A stretch of 35,425 bases of DNA from a virus: positions 1-35,425 of IMG/VR virus record IMGVR_UViG_3300029309_000130; one strand, given 5' to 3'. A program made the translations under genes and the position numbers. The notes beneath the pieces are model-generated. The model was not told the DNA's origin, made no database searches, and worked only from the letters and a program-made list of their open reading frames with translations. Shown here piece after piece: positions 1-9,500 of this stretch; position 1 is the first letter of the stretch, and each line of letters opens with the position of its first letter.

Positions 1-414
1 TTCCAGCTTCTTTTCGTTACGAAAATCTCCTACTCTTTGATCTTTCTTACCAGGACATTCTACAAATACATCTTCTTTTTTCTTTTCTTTAGGTATCTTC
101 GCTTGAGGTGGTTTGCCTTCTGGTAATTTATCTGGTTCGTCATTTATAACGGCAGCCTCTTCAACAATAATCAGTTGATCTGCCTGATAATTCATTGGAA
201 TGAAAGACGGATATGGACAGTTACTTACAACTCCATTGGGATCGTCTATTAATAAGTTCCTATTGCCTGTATTTTTAACATCTCTGTGAAAGTATTTACA
301 ACCTATAGTTTCTACATTTAAAGGTTCATATCCAGGTAAAGACACTTGAGGAGTATAAACTTGTGGTATTTGTATCTCTGGAATATGTATTTCAGGTATC
401 TTGATCTCTGTCAT
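1..414 (-). CDS. Conserved phage hypothetical protein (3' end outside window)
   Basis: An uninterrupted minus-strand frame of 138 codons runs from ATG at 414 off the left edge, so the C-terminus is missing. The N-terminus is a short repeat of the type IPEIHIPEIQIPQV, rich in Pro and beta-branched residues. A middle part contains GCKYFHRDVKNTGNRN and a Lys-rich stretch, followed by a CPGKKDQRVGD motif. The ATG overlaps the end of the zinc-ribbon ORF upstream by 23 bases, as in a compact operon. Similar proteins occur, as far as I recall, near the fibre genes of marine cyanophages, but no function is known to me. It is probably virion-associated or morphogenetic, judged only from position. Confidence 0.7.
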   Translation of the reverse strand, partial: MTEIKIPEIHIPEIQIPQVYTPQVSLPGYEPLNVETIGCKYFHRDVKNTGNRNLLIDDPNGVVSNCPYPSFIPMNYQADQLIIVEEAAVINDEPDKLPEGKPPQAKIPKEKKKEDVFVECPGKKDQRVGDFRNEKKLE

Positions 415-565
415 GGTTTGGATAGTAAACCTCTACATAAGACTGACAGGTAGGACAAGAAAGATTAGTTATCATTGAATATTCTTCTGCAAGTATAGGT
501 TTAAGTTCATCTACGCTATGATCTCCACCCCAGATTAGTTCTGTCTGACAGTGCCAACAGTTCAT
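392..565 (-). CDS. Small zinc-ribbon protein (57 aa)
   Basis: The frame starts MNCWHCQTE and carries two cysteine pairs, C3-W-H-C6 and C37-P-T-C40, the spacing expected of a zinc ribbon. The start ATG overlaps the stop TGA of the upstream membrane-protein gene (ATGA), and the 3' end overlaps the next gene by 23 bases, both typical of translational coupling. The role is unknown. Zinc ribbons of this size in phages are often adaptor or nucleic-acid-binding proteins, but nothing here decides that. Confidence 0.7.
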   Translation of the reverse strand: MNCWHCQTELIWGGDHSVDELKPILAEEYSMITNLSCPTCQSYVEVYYPNHDRDQDT

Positions 566-789
566 AATTTCATTTTAGGAAGAGCCATTGATGGTCCTGT
601 TGTTTTTGGTAATGCATTATCCATCACGTTGGGTAACATTCCTTTTACATTACCCATGACCTGATTCATCATCTTTGCCTTGAACTGCTCAGATGTTACA
701 TACTTATAACTCATGTACCCTCCTCCTATAACTGAAGTTACCATTATGAATGAGAGAATACTCAAAACATTAGCTATTTTTTGAAACAT
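562..789 (-). CDS. Small single-pass membrane protein, conserved in cyanophages
   Basis: The 75-residue product begins MFQKIANVLSILSFIMVTSV, a hydrophobic segment (about residues 5-30, ending in a Gly-rich turn) that should span the membrane once or act as an uncleaved signal anchor. It is followed by a charged stretch (SYKYVTSEQFKAKMMNQVMG) and a Pro/Met-rich tail. I recall very similar small proteins in marine cyanophages, without known function. It could be a lysis accessory or a host-membrane modifier. No recognised holin or endolysin lies in the window, so a lysis role cannot be excluded or supported. Confidence 0.7.
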   Translation of the reverse strand: MFQKIANVLSILSFIMVTSVIGGGYMSYKYVTSEQFKAKMMNQVMGNVKGMLPNVMDNALPKTTGPSMALPKMKL

Positions 790-821
790 GATTAGAGAAG
801 CATTAATTAAGGCTTTAGCAC

Positions 822-1055
822 CTATTTCTTTGATGGTGCTTTTTCTGATTGTTGGTCTAGCTCCACTATACCTGTTGGCTGGTTTAATGACTCGTTCTTT
901 TTCAACAACAACTCCCCAAACTGAATACCGCCCTGTAAAACATTAATATTTACAAGAGCTTCCTCAAGTACTTTCTTTGCATGATCTCTTGTTTTTGTTT
1001 GTTTTGCTAATTCTTCTCTCCACTCTATAATTTGCTTTTCTGTAATATTTTTCAT
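822..1055 (-). CDS. Small coiled-coil protein of unknown function (77 aa)
   Basis: The start chosen is ATG at 1055 (MKNITEKQIIEWREELAKQ), two bases after the stop of the upstream gene (TAA-TT-ATG), rather than an upstream in-frame start that would overlap it. The protein is mostly helical and charged, with heptad-like spacing over about residues 5-40, and ends in a Lys/Ser-rich tail. It sits at the end of the fibre cluster. Small coiled-coil proteins here could be fibre-associated factors, but I do not recognise the family. Confidence 0.6.
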   Translation of the reverse strand: MKNITEKQIIEWREELAKQTKTRDHAKKVLEEALVNINVLQGGIQFGELLLKKNESLNQPTGIVELDQQSEKAPSKK

Positions 1056-1057
1056 AA

Positions 1058-1522
1058 TTAGCTTAAATAAGGTGACACACCTAAAATAGCTGTATTCCAT
1101 TGAGCTTTCAATGCTGCTGTATCTGAAGCTGCATCTATAGCACTATCAACAGGAGCATCTCTTAATGCAACCTTTTTAGCAACAATATCTGTTGTGCTTG
1201 CACCAGTTTCTAAAGCTCTTTGAAACTCAATGTCTAGTTGAGAAAGTTTAAATTTTCTTGCAAATCTTATTTCTGTTCTATGAATTTCTCTTGCTTTAGT
1301 CATATCTATTCCAAAGTTAGTTCCGTCATAAGTCCAAGCGTCCCTAAAATGCCAATCTGAAGGCAAATCTGCTGTATTTACTGTGTAAACAGTCTTATCA
1401 CTTGGAACATCTTTTGCCTTTATCTCTTCAAGTGTTAAAGGACATTTATCTGCGGGCGTAGTAGAAACTAAAAAACCATTGTCGTCTGTGTAAAGCCAAG
1501 TTATATCAGAATTATTTGCCAT
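1058..1522 (-). CDS. Probable tail-fibre assembly or fibre-associated protein
   Basis: The start is the ATG at 1522, which overlaps the preceding stop as TAATG and gives MANNSDITWLY. The N-terminal half is beta-rich and contains a Trp-rich segment (WHFRDAWTYDG). The C-terminal half is an amphipathic helix bundle with AREIHRTEIRFARKFKLSQL. That two-part layout (small beta domain, then a helix with conserved charged residues) is like fibre assembly chaperones and DUF4376-type fibre proteins. Its place directly after the fibre genes supports a chaperone or fibre-tip role. The assignment rests on layout and position, not on catalytic or diagnostic residues. Confidence 0.55.
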   Translation of the reverse strand: MANNSDITWLYTDDNGFLVSTTPADKCPLTLEEIKAKDVPSDKTVYTVNTADLPSDWHFRDAWTYDGTNFGIDMTKAREIHRTEIRFARKFKLSQLDIEFQRALETGASTTDIVAKKVALRDAPVDSAIDAASDTAALKAQWNTAILGVSPYLS

Positions 1523-1860
1523 TATTGATCCCCAAAACAAGCTACTAAAAGCTGGTCAACGGCTGAGGAATTTCCCTCTTCATATCTTGCAGCATTTACA
1601 AATACGGAACCTGTAACAAAACGCTTTCTTGTTGGGTTTGCGTTTCTGGGTGTTCTGCTTGAGTTACTATGGTCATCTTCAGTGCAACTGCACACAACAC
1701 AATAATTTGTATTGGCAAATGAAGTAGTTAAATCTAATCTGGCAGTATTTCCTCCAACATTAGTGATTGAAGATACGTTAAAACTGTCACGAATTTCCAT
1801 TGTTCCTGTAGTTTTAATATTAGCCCACATTTGTAGAGCATTTTCTCCCTTGAACGCCAT
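1522..1860 (-). CDS. Tail-fibre tip (adhesin-like) protein
   Basis: The 112-residue product from the ATG at 1860 (GGAGG eight bases upstream) contains the pattern IRDSFNVSSITN, then an LTTSFANTNYCVVCSC strand pair and a final VNAARYEEGNSS turn. This series of beta-strands with FNVSSIT and NYxVV is what I know from C-terminal receptor-binding tips of phage fibres. The ATG overlaps the TGA of the long fibre gene upstream, so the tip is made with the shaft. It probably trimerises at the end of, or beside, the 536-residue fibre. Confidence 0.65.
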   Translation of the reverse strand: MAFKGENALQMWANIKTTGTMEIRDSFNVSSITNVGGNTARLDLTTSFANTNYCVVCSCTEDDHSNSSRTPRNANPTRKRFVTGSVFVNAARYEEGNSSAVDQLLVACFGDQ

Positions 1861-3470
1861 CAATTAACCTCCTGTAAAACGAATTTAAACATCTTACCAT
1901 TTCTATTGTTGATCAAAAAAAGATCCTCGATCCCTTCCTGTATTGTAAAGTCACCCCAAGTATTGTCAACTTTGTTAGAACCGCCTTTGTTACTTAGATG
2001 TAAGTCGTTTGTAAATACATTAGACCATCTTTTTGATGAAGTTCCTAATGATCTTGTATTGTTGCCATCAGGTCTTACTTCATGTGTTATCAAATCACCA
2101 GTAAGCTCACCACCAGAAGTAGGTAATCCAACAGTTGCCCCTGCTGCAATGCCGTCAAGTTTATTTTTTAAAGTTGTAGTGAAATTATTATCAGTTTGAG
2201 AGGCAACAGAAAAATCTAAAGTACCGTCACTGTCTTGATATGTAACAGTAATACCCGACTCAGTATTACCAGTAACCATATTGCCCACAATGTCTTGGAC
2301 TTGCTCGTTGGTTAAAGTTGCAGTTATATAGCCAGCCCCATTTGTAAGTTGATTATTGTTAGTGACATTAGTAGCAGAAGCAGCGATTCCATCTAATTTA
2401 TTTTTTAAAGTATCTGTAAAATTATTATCTGTTTGGCTGGCTACAACAAAATCAAGAGTTCCGTCTGAATCTTGATAAGTTACTGTTATACCTGTTTCAG
2501 TGTTGCCAGTTACCATACCTCCCACAAAATCCTCAACTTGTTCCTCTGTCAAAGTTGCCGTTATATACCCTGCTCCATTAGTTATAGCGTTGTTGTTAAG
2601 AGATATGTTTGCTGACCCATCAAAGCTAACTCCTGCGATAGTTCTTGCAGTTTCAAGGGCCGTGGCTGTTGCTGCATTACCAGAGGTATCTTGGTTTCCA
2701 GAAGTGTTTACACCAGGAAGATTTATATTTCCCGTTCCATCAAAGGATACTCCACCAATATTTCTAGCAGTTTCAAGGGCTGTCGCTGTGGCTGCGTTTC
2801 CTGTAGTGTCCTGATTAAGCGTTCCAACAACGAAATCAAGGGTTCCATCGCCATCTTGATATGTGACAGTAATACCTGTTTCTGTGTTGCCAGTGACCAT
2901 ACCACCGACAATATCTTGAACTTGCTCATTAGTTAACGTTGCGGTTATGAACCCTGCTCCATTTGTTAATTGGTTCGTGTTGGTTACATTTGTAGCACCA
3001 TCAGCTACATTAAGCATTGTCCGTAAATTTGCTGGTGTTATTTCTTCAATAACCCCTGCACCACTTGAATCTCTACCTAATATTCTGTTTGTTGCTGATA
3101 CATTTTGAATTTTTGCATAGGTAACAGCGTCATCAGCAATTTTTGCTGTTGTTACGTTAGCATCATTAATTTTATTTGTTCTAACTGCATTGTTGGATAT
3201 TTGGGTAGTATCAACAGCACCATCAGCCATTTTTGCACCTGTTACAACCCCATCATCAATAGTAAAAGTTGCACCGCTATTACTGACAGTTATATCACCT
3301 TTATCTCCGTCATCTATTCCTCCTCCACCTGTAATCTCAGTAACAGTTCCGTTGTCTTTCTTTGTAAATAACTTACCATTATCGGTTCTTATTGCTACTT
3401 CACCAACAGAAAGATCACTTGCACCTGGATCGCTACCAGAACCACGTTTTAATTTAATTTCGTTAGCCAT
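1860..3470 (-). CDS. Tail fibre protein with internal repeats (536 aa)
   Basis: The N-terminus (MANEIKLKRGSGSDPGASDL, then VGEVAIRTDNGKLFTKKDNG) is the attachment module seen in many marine phage fibres. The shaft has several repeat families: a module with LTNEQVQDIVGGMVTGNTE and TVTYQDGDGTLDF occurs three times; ATALETARNIGGVSFDG occurs twice; NFTDTLKNKLDGIAA occurs twice. Beta-solenoid or triple-helix shafts have such Asn/Gly/Thr-rich repeats. The last 60 or so residues (SLGTSSKRWSNVFTNDLHLS onward) closely match the C-terminus of the fibre at 5691-6521, so the two genes share a module. It should form a receptor-binding side or tip fibre. Confidence 0.85.
   Translation of the reverse strand: MANEIKLKRGSGSDPGASDLSVGEVAIRTDNGKLFTKKDNGTVTEITGGGGIDDGDKGDITVSNSGATFTIDDGVVTGAKMADGAVDTTQISNNAVRTNKINDANVTTAKIADDAVTYAKIQNVSATNRILGRDSSGAGVIEEITPANLRTMLNVADGATNVTNTNQLTNGAGFITATLTNEQVQDIVGGMVTGNTETGITVTYQDGDGTLDFVVGTLNQDTTGNAATATALETARNIGGVSFDGTGNINLPGVNTSGNQDTSGNAATATALETARTIAGVSFDGSANISLNNNAITNGAGYITATLTEEQVEDFVGGMVTGNTETGITVTYQDSDGTLDFVVASQTDNNFTDTLKNKLDGIAASATNVTNNNQLTNGAGYITATLTNEQVQDIVGNMVTGNTESGITVTYQDSDGTLDFSVASQTDNNFTTTLKNKLDGIAAGATVGLPTSGGELTGDLITHEVRPDGNNTRSLGTSSKRWSNVFTNDLHLSNKGGSNKVDNTWGDFTIQEGIEDLFLINNRNGKMFKFVLQEVN
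2215..2945 (-). repeat. Repeated shaft modules inside the fibre gene
   Basis: Three diverged copies of a roughly 115-base module encode the peptide pattern LTNEQVQDIVGG-MVTGNTETGITVTYQD-DGTLDF (near 2215-2320, 2450-2555 and 2830-2945). Two copies of a second module (ALETAR-I-GVSFDG) lie between 2605 and 2800. The copies differ at many synonymous sites, so this is old duplication or concerted shuffling rather than a recent tandem expansion. Confidence 0.75.
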
Positions 3471-3489
3471 TAGCTATCATCTCCTATAT

Positions 3490-5124
3490 TTAATATGAAC
3501 CACCATCTATGTTGAAGCTGGAGGCACTTTCATCTTCTAAGAATGTAACCAAATCAGATAATGCAACTTGTTTCATAGTTCCAGCGTCATTACAAATAAA
3601 CCTATCTGCTGCTGCTAAAGTCGTTGAAGTTGCTGACGTTCCACCATCAATCAAGTTGATTTCAGCAGTTGTGGCTGTAACTCCATCTAGGATATTTAGT
3701 TCTGACGCAGTAGATGTTACTCCATCTAAAATGTTTAATTCAGCAGTAGTTGATGTTACTCCGTCTAGGATATTTAATTCTGAAGCAGTAGCCGTAACTC
3801 CATCTAAGATATTCAGTTCAGAAGCAGTAGCAGTCACACCATCAAGAATGTTTAACTCAGCAGTTGTAACAGTAGCTCCATCTAATATTGCAATTTCTGT
3901 TGAAGTCAAAGCAGCTAAAGCAGCAGATCCACCTGATTGACAAGAAGATAAATTTGTTAAGTCTGTTGCAGATGCCTGTGCCCCTAATGATGCTCTTGCT
4001 GTAGCTCCAGATTCAAGAACAAAGTTAGATCCATCTCCAACAATAAAGTTGCTATCTGTTGGAGTTAAACCTGCAATATCAGATAACTGCTGGTCAAAAG
4101 CCTGAATATTTGTACCGATGGCTAATCCGAGGGCTGTTCTTGCTGCGCTGGCACTTGTAGCTCCTGTCCCTCCATCAGAAATTGCTAAAGTGCCTGTTAT
4201 AGAACTAGCAGCAAGATCAACAGCAATTTCAGCAGATTCAATAACAAGTCCACCATTTGATTTAAGGTCAGCAGATAAAGTATTACCAGATTTCTCTAAA
4301 CCATTTCCTGCTGTGATTTGACCAGCACCAGAAAACTGCGAGAAAACCAAATTATTTGTCCCTACAACGGCAGATCCTTTGTTAGAAGTACAAACAAAAC
4401 CATTCTCAGCATTTACTGTTCCCTGTTCTATAAAAACAAATGCACCAGCAGCGTCAGCACCAGTAGCTAAATCATCTACTCTGGTTGGTGCACCAGAAGC
4501 ATTGACTTTGTAAATACCATTCTCTGTCTGAGTACTTTGGTCTTTGATAAGTATTCTGTCATTAGTTGATAAAGAAACACCATCAATCGTTGATCCATTA
4601 GCAAACGCAGAGGACAATGTTCCATTCGCAGTAGTTGTGGCAACCACAGAATCTTTAACATCTAATCCTTGAGAAACACCATCTACATAAGATTTTGAAG
4701 CAGCATCAGTAGAAGCAGTAGGTGTAGCTAAATTTGTTATTTTTTGACTATTTAGAGAAACAGCAGCAGAGGGAGCCGTCATCTGATCTAGTCTCGAAGT
4801 TCTTACTTGTGTATCGAAATCACTAACTTTTGCTGCTGTTAACGTTGGTATATCTGCTGCTACGAGTGATCTAAATGTAGGTGCAGCAGCACTTCCCGTT
4901 GTAGGACCAGCTAATACAATATTTGCGTTTCTAGTTGTTGCTTTATCAAAAAATGCTCCTTTACCACCAATCGGAATAATGCTCGTAGCGGAACCTCCTG
5001 CTCCCCCTGTGCCCGTACCATAGATTAGAACTTCATCGCCTTCTCTAAACGCAACTTCAGCATTTTCTAATGACCCTGGGTTTGATGATCCAGTAGATCT
5101 TTTAATTCTAATTGTATTAGCCAT
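3490..5124 (-). CDS. Tail fibre protein with ELNILDG repeats (544 aa)
   Basis: The N-terminus (MANTIRIKRSTGSSNPGSLE, AEVAFREGDEVLIYGTG) resembles the attachment module of the other fibre. A central domain (about residues 140-270) has the pattern GLDVKDSVVATTTANGT, NDRILIKDQSTQTENGIYKV and AFVFIEQGTVNAENGFV, a widespread phage fibre module. Near the C-terminus a 13-residue unit, ELNILDGVTATAS and variants, is repeated about six or seven times, followed by a short cap. It overlaps the next small gene by one base at 5124 (TGATGG). It is likely a trimeric receptor-binding fibre, and the repeat number may tune its length. Confidence 0.85.
   Translation of the reverse strand: MANTIRIKRSTGSSNPGSLENAEVAFREGDEVLIYGTGTGGAGGSATSIIPIGGKGAFFDKATTRNANIVLAGPTTGSAAAPTFRSLVAADIPTLTAAKVSDFDTQVRTSRLDQMTAPSAAVSLNSQKITNLATPTASTDAASKSYVDGVSQGLDVKDSVVATTTANGTLSSAFANGSTIDGVSLSTNDRILIKDQSTQTENGIYKVNASGAPTRVDDLATGADAAGAFVFIEQGTVNAENGFVCTSNKGSAVVGTNNLVFSQFSGAGQITAGNGLEKSGNTLSADLKSNGGLVIESAEIAVDLAASSITGTLAISDGGTGATSASAARTALGLAIGTNIQAFDQQLSDIAGLTPTDSNFIVGDGSNFVLESGATARASLGAQASATDLTNLSSCQSGGSAALAALTSTEIAILDGATVTTAELNILDGVTATASELNILDGVTATASELNILDGVTSTTAELNILDGVTSTASELNILDGVTATTAEINLIDGGTSATSTTLAAADRFICNDAGTMKQVALSDLVTFLEDESASSFNIDGGSY
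3650..3900 (-). repeat. 39-bp tandem repeat array coding for ELNILDGVT units
   Basis: About six to seven imperfect 39-bp units encode ELNILDGVTATAS, ELNILDGVTSTTA and similar, ending in EINLIDGG. Units differ in third-codon positions, which shows selection on the peptide. Arrays of this motif are common in fibres of marine phages. Confidence 0.85.
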
Positions 5125-5348
5125 CAGAAGTTACCTCCGTCCACGAGTGTTAGTTTAGTAGTAGTTGAATCTGCTTTAAATGTACCACTAGATGAATCGA
5201 AAAACACTATCGCACCATCGACTTTATTAGAATCATCTAAGGTAGTTCCACTTGAAGCAAAAGCTGGCCCTTGTGGACCTTGTGTTGTTATTTCAACTGT
5301 AGTTACATCAGAAACCTGTGAAACTACAACTTGATTAGGATTGCTCAT
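5124..5348 (-). CDS. Small fibre-associated structural protein (74 aa)
   Basis: The product has an N-terminal beta stretch (VVVSQVSDVTTVEITTQ), a short collagen-like GPQGPAF hinge, and a C-terminal segment ending LTLVDGGNF. The ending resembles the DGGSY/GNF ends of neighbouring fibre proteins. It overlaps the downstream fibre gene by one base and the upstream gene by four. Proteins of this kind in cyanophages lie among virion genes. A linker or collar role for the fibres is likely but not shown. Confidence 0.6.
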   Translation of the reverse strand: MSNPNQVVVSQVSDVTTVEITTQGPQGPAFASSGTTLDDSNKVDGAIVFFDSSSGTFKADSTTTKLTLVDGGNF

Positions 5349-5686
5349 GCTGTGTAACCCTCACTTATAAATAGTTTACCTTCTAAATAATAATTTTTGC
5401 TACCACTTGGTTCTGTTAATAATACGTCATAAAATAAAATACTTGGAGAAAAAGTTGCAGTGTCAGTATCGGAAAGAGAAATGTCAATGATTCCTCCTAA
5501 TCTATTAGTATAAGCAACTGTCCAATCTGCAAATTTGGTAGATCTTGACTCGTCATAAACCTGTGCAGCCACAGTATATCCAGTTAAGTCTATAGCTGAC
5601 CCACTTGAATCTTTAAATGTCAACCTAATAGGGAAGTCTGCTCTTCTATCAACAGTAAAATTCTTTTTTCCTGGAATGATTGCCAT
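5345..5686 (-). CDS. Fibre/baseplate connector protein, Ig-like
   Basis: The 113 residues show a single beta-sandwich-like domain: FTVDRRADFPIRLTFKD, DLTGYTVAAQVYDE, DWTVAY, GIIDISLS, FYDVLLTEPSG and YYLEGKLFISEGYT. This pattern (ideal for strand-turn-strand, with a conserved YDLxLxxPxG) matches the N-terminal domain of BppU-like upper baseplate or fibre connector proteins. It begins ATG at 5686 just after the fibre gene at 5691, and its 3' end overlaps the next gene. Probable role: linking the fibres to the tail tip. Confidence 0.6.
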   Translation of the reverse strand: MAIIPGKKNFTVDRRADFPIRLTFKDSSGSAIDLTGYTVAAQVYDESRSTKFADWTVAYTNRLGGIIDISLSDTDTATFSPSILFYDVLLTEPSGSKNYYLEGKLFISEGYTA

Positions 5687-5690
5687 AGTT

Positions 5691-6521
5691 TTATTCTATC
5701 TCCGTAAGATTGAATTTGTATTTTTTACCATTTCTTCTATTAATTAAGTAAAGATGTTCTTCTCCTTCTTGAATTTTATATGAACCCCATGTTCCGTCAA
5801 TATCATTCTGACCACCTTCATTACTTAAATCTAAGTCATTAGTAAAAATATTTGCCCATCTAAGTGATGTTGAACCTAAACTATGAACATTATTTGATGC
5901 TGGTGTGAGAGTATGCAAGCCAGTTAAATCAACTCCTTGAATTGTACTTATTATATTTCCAGTTGTAGCTATTGTTCCTGTAGAGTCAGGTAAAGTTAAA
6001 GTGCGATTTGAAGTAACAGATGCGGGTGCTTTTATTGAAACATAATTTGTCCCGTTTGAAGTTGCTTCACTAAACCTTGCTTCGTTTTCATTATTTAAAG
6101 TAATTCCATTACCATCAAAAGTCATTTGTTCTGTACCGCTAGAACTAAATCCCATGATGTTTGCAGATTTCCTAAATAATCCTAAATCTGTATCTGTATC
6201 AAATGAAAGAGCAGGAGAAGATGCACTACTTGAATCATCAATTAAAAGCTGACCTGTCATTGTGCCACCAGACTTTGCTAATAAACCTAAATTAGCTTGA
6301 TCTATATTTCCTATCTCAGTAAAAGCACCATTACTTGAGTTCCTTATTTTTAAAATATTTGTAGTGGTATTTAAAAAGGGCATACCAGCCACACATTGAC
6401 TTGAAGCTAAGTCGCTAGATTTTGAATTACTTGATTGGATCGCAGCAAAAACATTATTGAGGTCGGTTCTCACATTCGCTCCAGAAGCATTTTCGATTGT
6501 GTAATTTGTAACGTCAGCCAC
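5691..6521 (-). CDS. Tail fibre protein (276 aa)
   Basis: The N-terminus (MADVTNYTIENASGANVRTD, LNNVFAAIQSSNS) is a typical virion-attachment module. A middle part contains GLLAKSGGTMTGQLLIDDSS, the common GTMTG fibre motif, followed by ALSFDTDTDLGLFR. The C-terminal 65 residues (HSLGSTSLRWANIFTNDLDL onward) repeat the end of the fibre at 1860-3470. The gene sits directly downstream of the J-like tail-tip gene, where lambda has its side-fibre genes. It probably forms the first fibre attached to the tip. Confidence 0.8.
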   Translation of the reverse strand: MADVTNYTIENASGANVRTDLNNVFAAIQSSNSKSSDLASSQCVAGMPFLNTTTNILKIRNSSNGAFTEIGNIDQANLGLLAKSGGTMTGQLLIDDSSSASSPALSFDTDTDLGLFRKSANIMGFSSSGTEQMTFDGNGITLNNENEARFSEATSNGTNYVSIKAPASVTSNRTLTLPDSTGTIATTGNIISTIQGVDLTGLHTLTPASNNVHSLGSTSLRWANIFTNDLDLSNEGGQNDIDGTWGSYKIQEGEEHLYLINRRNGKKYKFNLTEIE

Positions 6522-6545
6522 AGTTAAATACTATTTTCCTCCATG

Positions 6546-9500
6546 TTACCCTCCTTTGCCGAAACCAACAGCACTGTAGGTAAAGTTCCTATCAATACTA
6601 GCATTACTTGAGTTTTTAAAGTGAACTGTAAAACCAGTTCCAGATATACTGCTAAGTTCAAAGTAATCGCCTGATGCCATATTCTGTGGAGAAATATTAA
6701 CAGATGGCAAGAAACTGTTAAGATTGCCTAGCCCAGACGTTCCAACAAAAAATGGTGCTGTAAATGTAACTGCCTTTGCTCCTGCTCCTGACGCTATGAC
6801 AGCCGATTGTTCCGTTCTTGAAGGCATTGTTGCTGTATAGCCCGCTTGTTGTAAATTCATATTTTGAGCTACATCTGCTGTATTAATATTAATTCTAAAT
6901 TGAAATCCTCTCCCCTTAAACGTACCATTTGCAAAGTCATTAAAAGACCCATAAGTAGGTGAACTACTAGGATTATCAGTTGTGGTGCGAACAGATATTT
7001 TTGCGTTTACATCATTAGCAACTGTGCCATCAAAATCTGTCCAAGTGTCTATATTATCTGTTCTATTATCAAATTGATCTCCTACATAAAAACCAACTCC
7101 TTGAAAGTGACGTTTTAAGACAAGTGAGAATGTAGCTCCCAAATCAAGAGTATCTACAAAGTCATAAGTTCCACTAGCATTTGCACTTGGATCTATTAAT
7201 TTTAATCCTCCTAAAGTTGAATCATAAACAACATTTGACTTTGTTCCATTGAAAGGTGTTCCGTCTGTATCTTCTCTGTCAGTTTTGACAGTAATAGAAT
7301 CTAAAATATCAACAAGAGAAAGAGCTACACTTGCTGGATTTGCACTAAATCTACCGCCATCATCTTGAAATTTAAGTAAGTAAGTTCCTGCCAGGGCAGG
7401 AGCTATAACATCTGTCGCATTACCAGCTACAGCTTCAATAACATCTTGTGCAGATTGGAATGAAGCAGATCCTCCAGTTTGATTTGTGTGCCTCACATAA
7501 ACACGACCACCATGTAAAACGTCAGTAGCAACAGCTTGTGTAAATCGTAGCCTTACAAACTGTTCATTAATTGGTTCTATCGTTAACCCAGAAACATCTT
7601 CTGGTATTGCAGTTTTACCTAAAGCAATAATTGATGTTTCAGTAAAATTAGAAGATAATTGTCCTACGGAATTATAAGAAAATACTTGAACTGTATAATT
7701 TCCTTTTGCGGTATCTAAAATTTCAAAATCACTACTAAAAACAACTTGTGAAATATAATTACCATTTTCTAATTTGTAATTTACAAGGTATTGAGTAACA
7801 CCCAAAACAGGCTGCCAATCTATAATTAATTTACTTCTGGCTATATTATTTATAACTACTGTTTGTTCTGTAATTGTTAAATTGCTTGGTGGTAATGCAG
7901 GGGCATTTAAAATAGATATAGTTCGTGTGGGTAATGATGTTCCATTTTCAATAAAAGCATATTTACCTTCAACGTAAGATAAGGCTGTAATTACATAATT
8001 AATATCATCTTGTTCCTCTACTTGAATAACTCTAAATAATTGAGTTTGAAGAGATGTACTAGAAAGTAAATATGGTGCATTTGTGTTTGGTGCGGAACTA
8101 AATGCAGAAGCAGTTGTTCCATCAGGTTTTGTAACACTATTAACAGTGACAACTGCACCAACAACATTAGATATTGAGCCTACCTCTACAGTTCCGTCAG
8201 ATAAAATAACACTTATTGTAGAAGCAGGAAAATTTGTTTGTTCTACGGCATCAATAGTAATAGTTGTAGTCGTTGCAGCTACTACACGACCACCTCTTCT
8301 AGCTCCTGCTCTTACTGGATCATTTATTTCAATAACAGAACCAGGTCTAACAACAATTCCAGAATCTATTGAAGCTGAAAAAGTAACAGTTTCACTTTCA
8401 TTTTGTTCAGCAAAAAGAATTGCACGAGCTAATCTCGCAGCTTGATTACGAGAAGTACAGGCAAATGCTTTTACTTGTTTGATAATCGTTCCAAGTTTTG
8501 ATATTGCTGTTGCATCTTCTACTACTTCAAAATCCACTTCTTTTGAATCCATGTTGAAGTAACTAACAGAAACAACGCTATGCCTAGTTTTTAAACTACT
8601 CCCTGAGTATGCAAATCCACCCTCTCCCACATTGGCTAAATTAAATAAATAACTGGCTGATGTTTCTTTGTCCTGGGATATGGTAATTGAACCAGCAGAC
8701 CAAATTGGCATACATCTCATAACACCAGCTAGATCATTTATTGCTGCAAATGCTTCTTTAGGACTTTGAATATTTACATTACAACTAAACCTAGCTTCTG
8801 TTGCACCTGATCCTGTGCCGTCATCTACTAATTCATTTGCATATTTACTGGCAGCCACAAAACTAAATAAATCTAAATTACTGTCAGTAACATGATCTCC
8901 CAAGCCATATCTAGTGTTCGTAAGCAAATCAAGTAAACACATCGCAGGGCAATTTGTGTAAACGGCAGCACCCATTACACCGTTAAATATATAACCACTT
9001 GGATAAACTATCCTGCCTGTACCATTATCCACAGTTGGAGTACCAGAACTAGACGCTCCTGCTCCTGGTATTCTTACTTTCACTCCTCTAATACGATACT
9101 TTCTTGTAGGAATACGATTAAACTGTTTACTATCTAAGCGAAGAGCAACATAAGCACTATTAGCATAAGTTGAACTATTATCTATAACTTCTTGAAGGCT
9201 GGTAAATTGAAAAGCATTTACTCTTGCTGCATCTGTACTATCTGCTGTAACTCTAACCACTCGTACATCAACGGGAAAATCGCCTGTGATATTTATTCTG
9301 TGATCTCTAGCATAAGCATCTGCTGTTCTACCACTAACAGAAGTGCTTATAATGTCTGTAAATCCACCAGAATTATATTGAACTTGTATTTTATATTCGA
9401 CAGTATCTCCTCGAATATCGCCATCATCTTCGGCTACTTGTATTTGAGGCCAAGTTAAAGTAACAATTATTGCATCTACGTCTGTATTTGTAACTTGTCT

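Noticed and set aside
788-946. Plus-strand ORF of 52 codons with a hydrophobic segment, opposite 822-1055
   Set aside because: It is antisense to a well-formed minus-strand gene in a continuous operon. No ribosome site is seen, and the hydrophobic stretch is the mirror of a charged, A-rich coding strand.
1522-3470. Possible diversity-generating retroelement (repeats beside an adhesin)
   Set aside because: No reverse transcriptase and no template/variable repeat pair with adenine-biased differences is visible; repeats are ordinary shaft modules.
1906-4321. Several plus-strand ORFs across the fibre genes
   Set aside because: They are shadows of the repeat-rich fibre genes, with Ser/Thr/Val/Pro-biased products and no junctions or starts typical of the phage.
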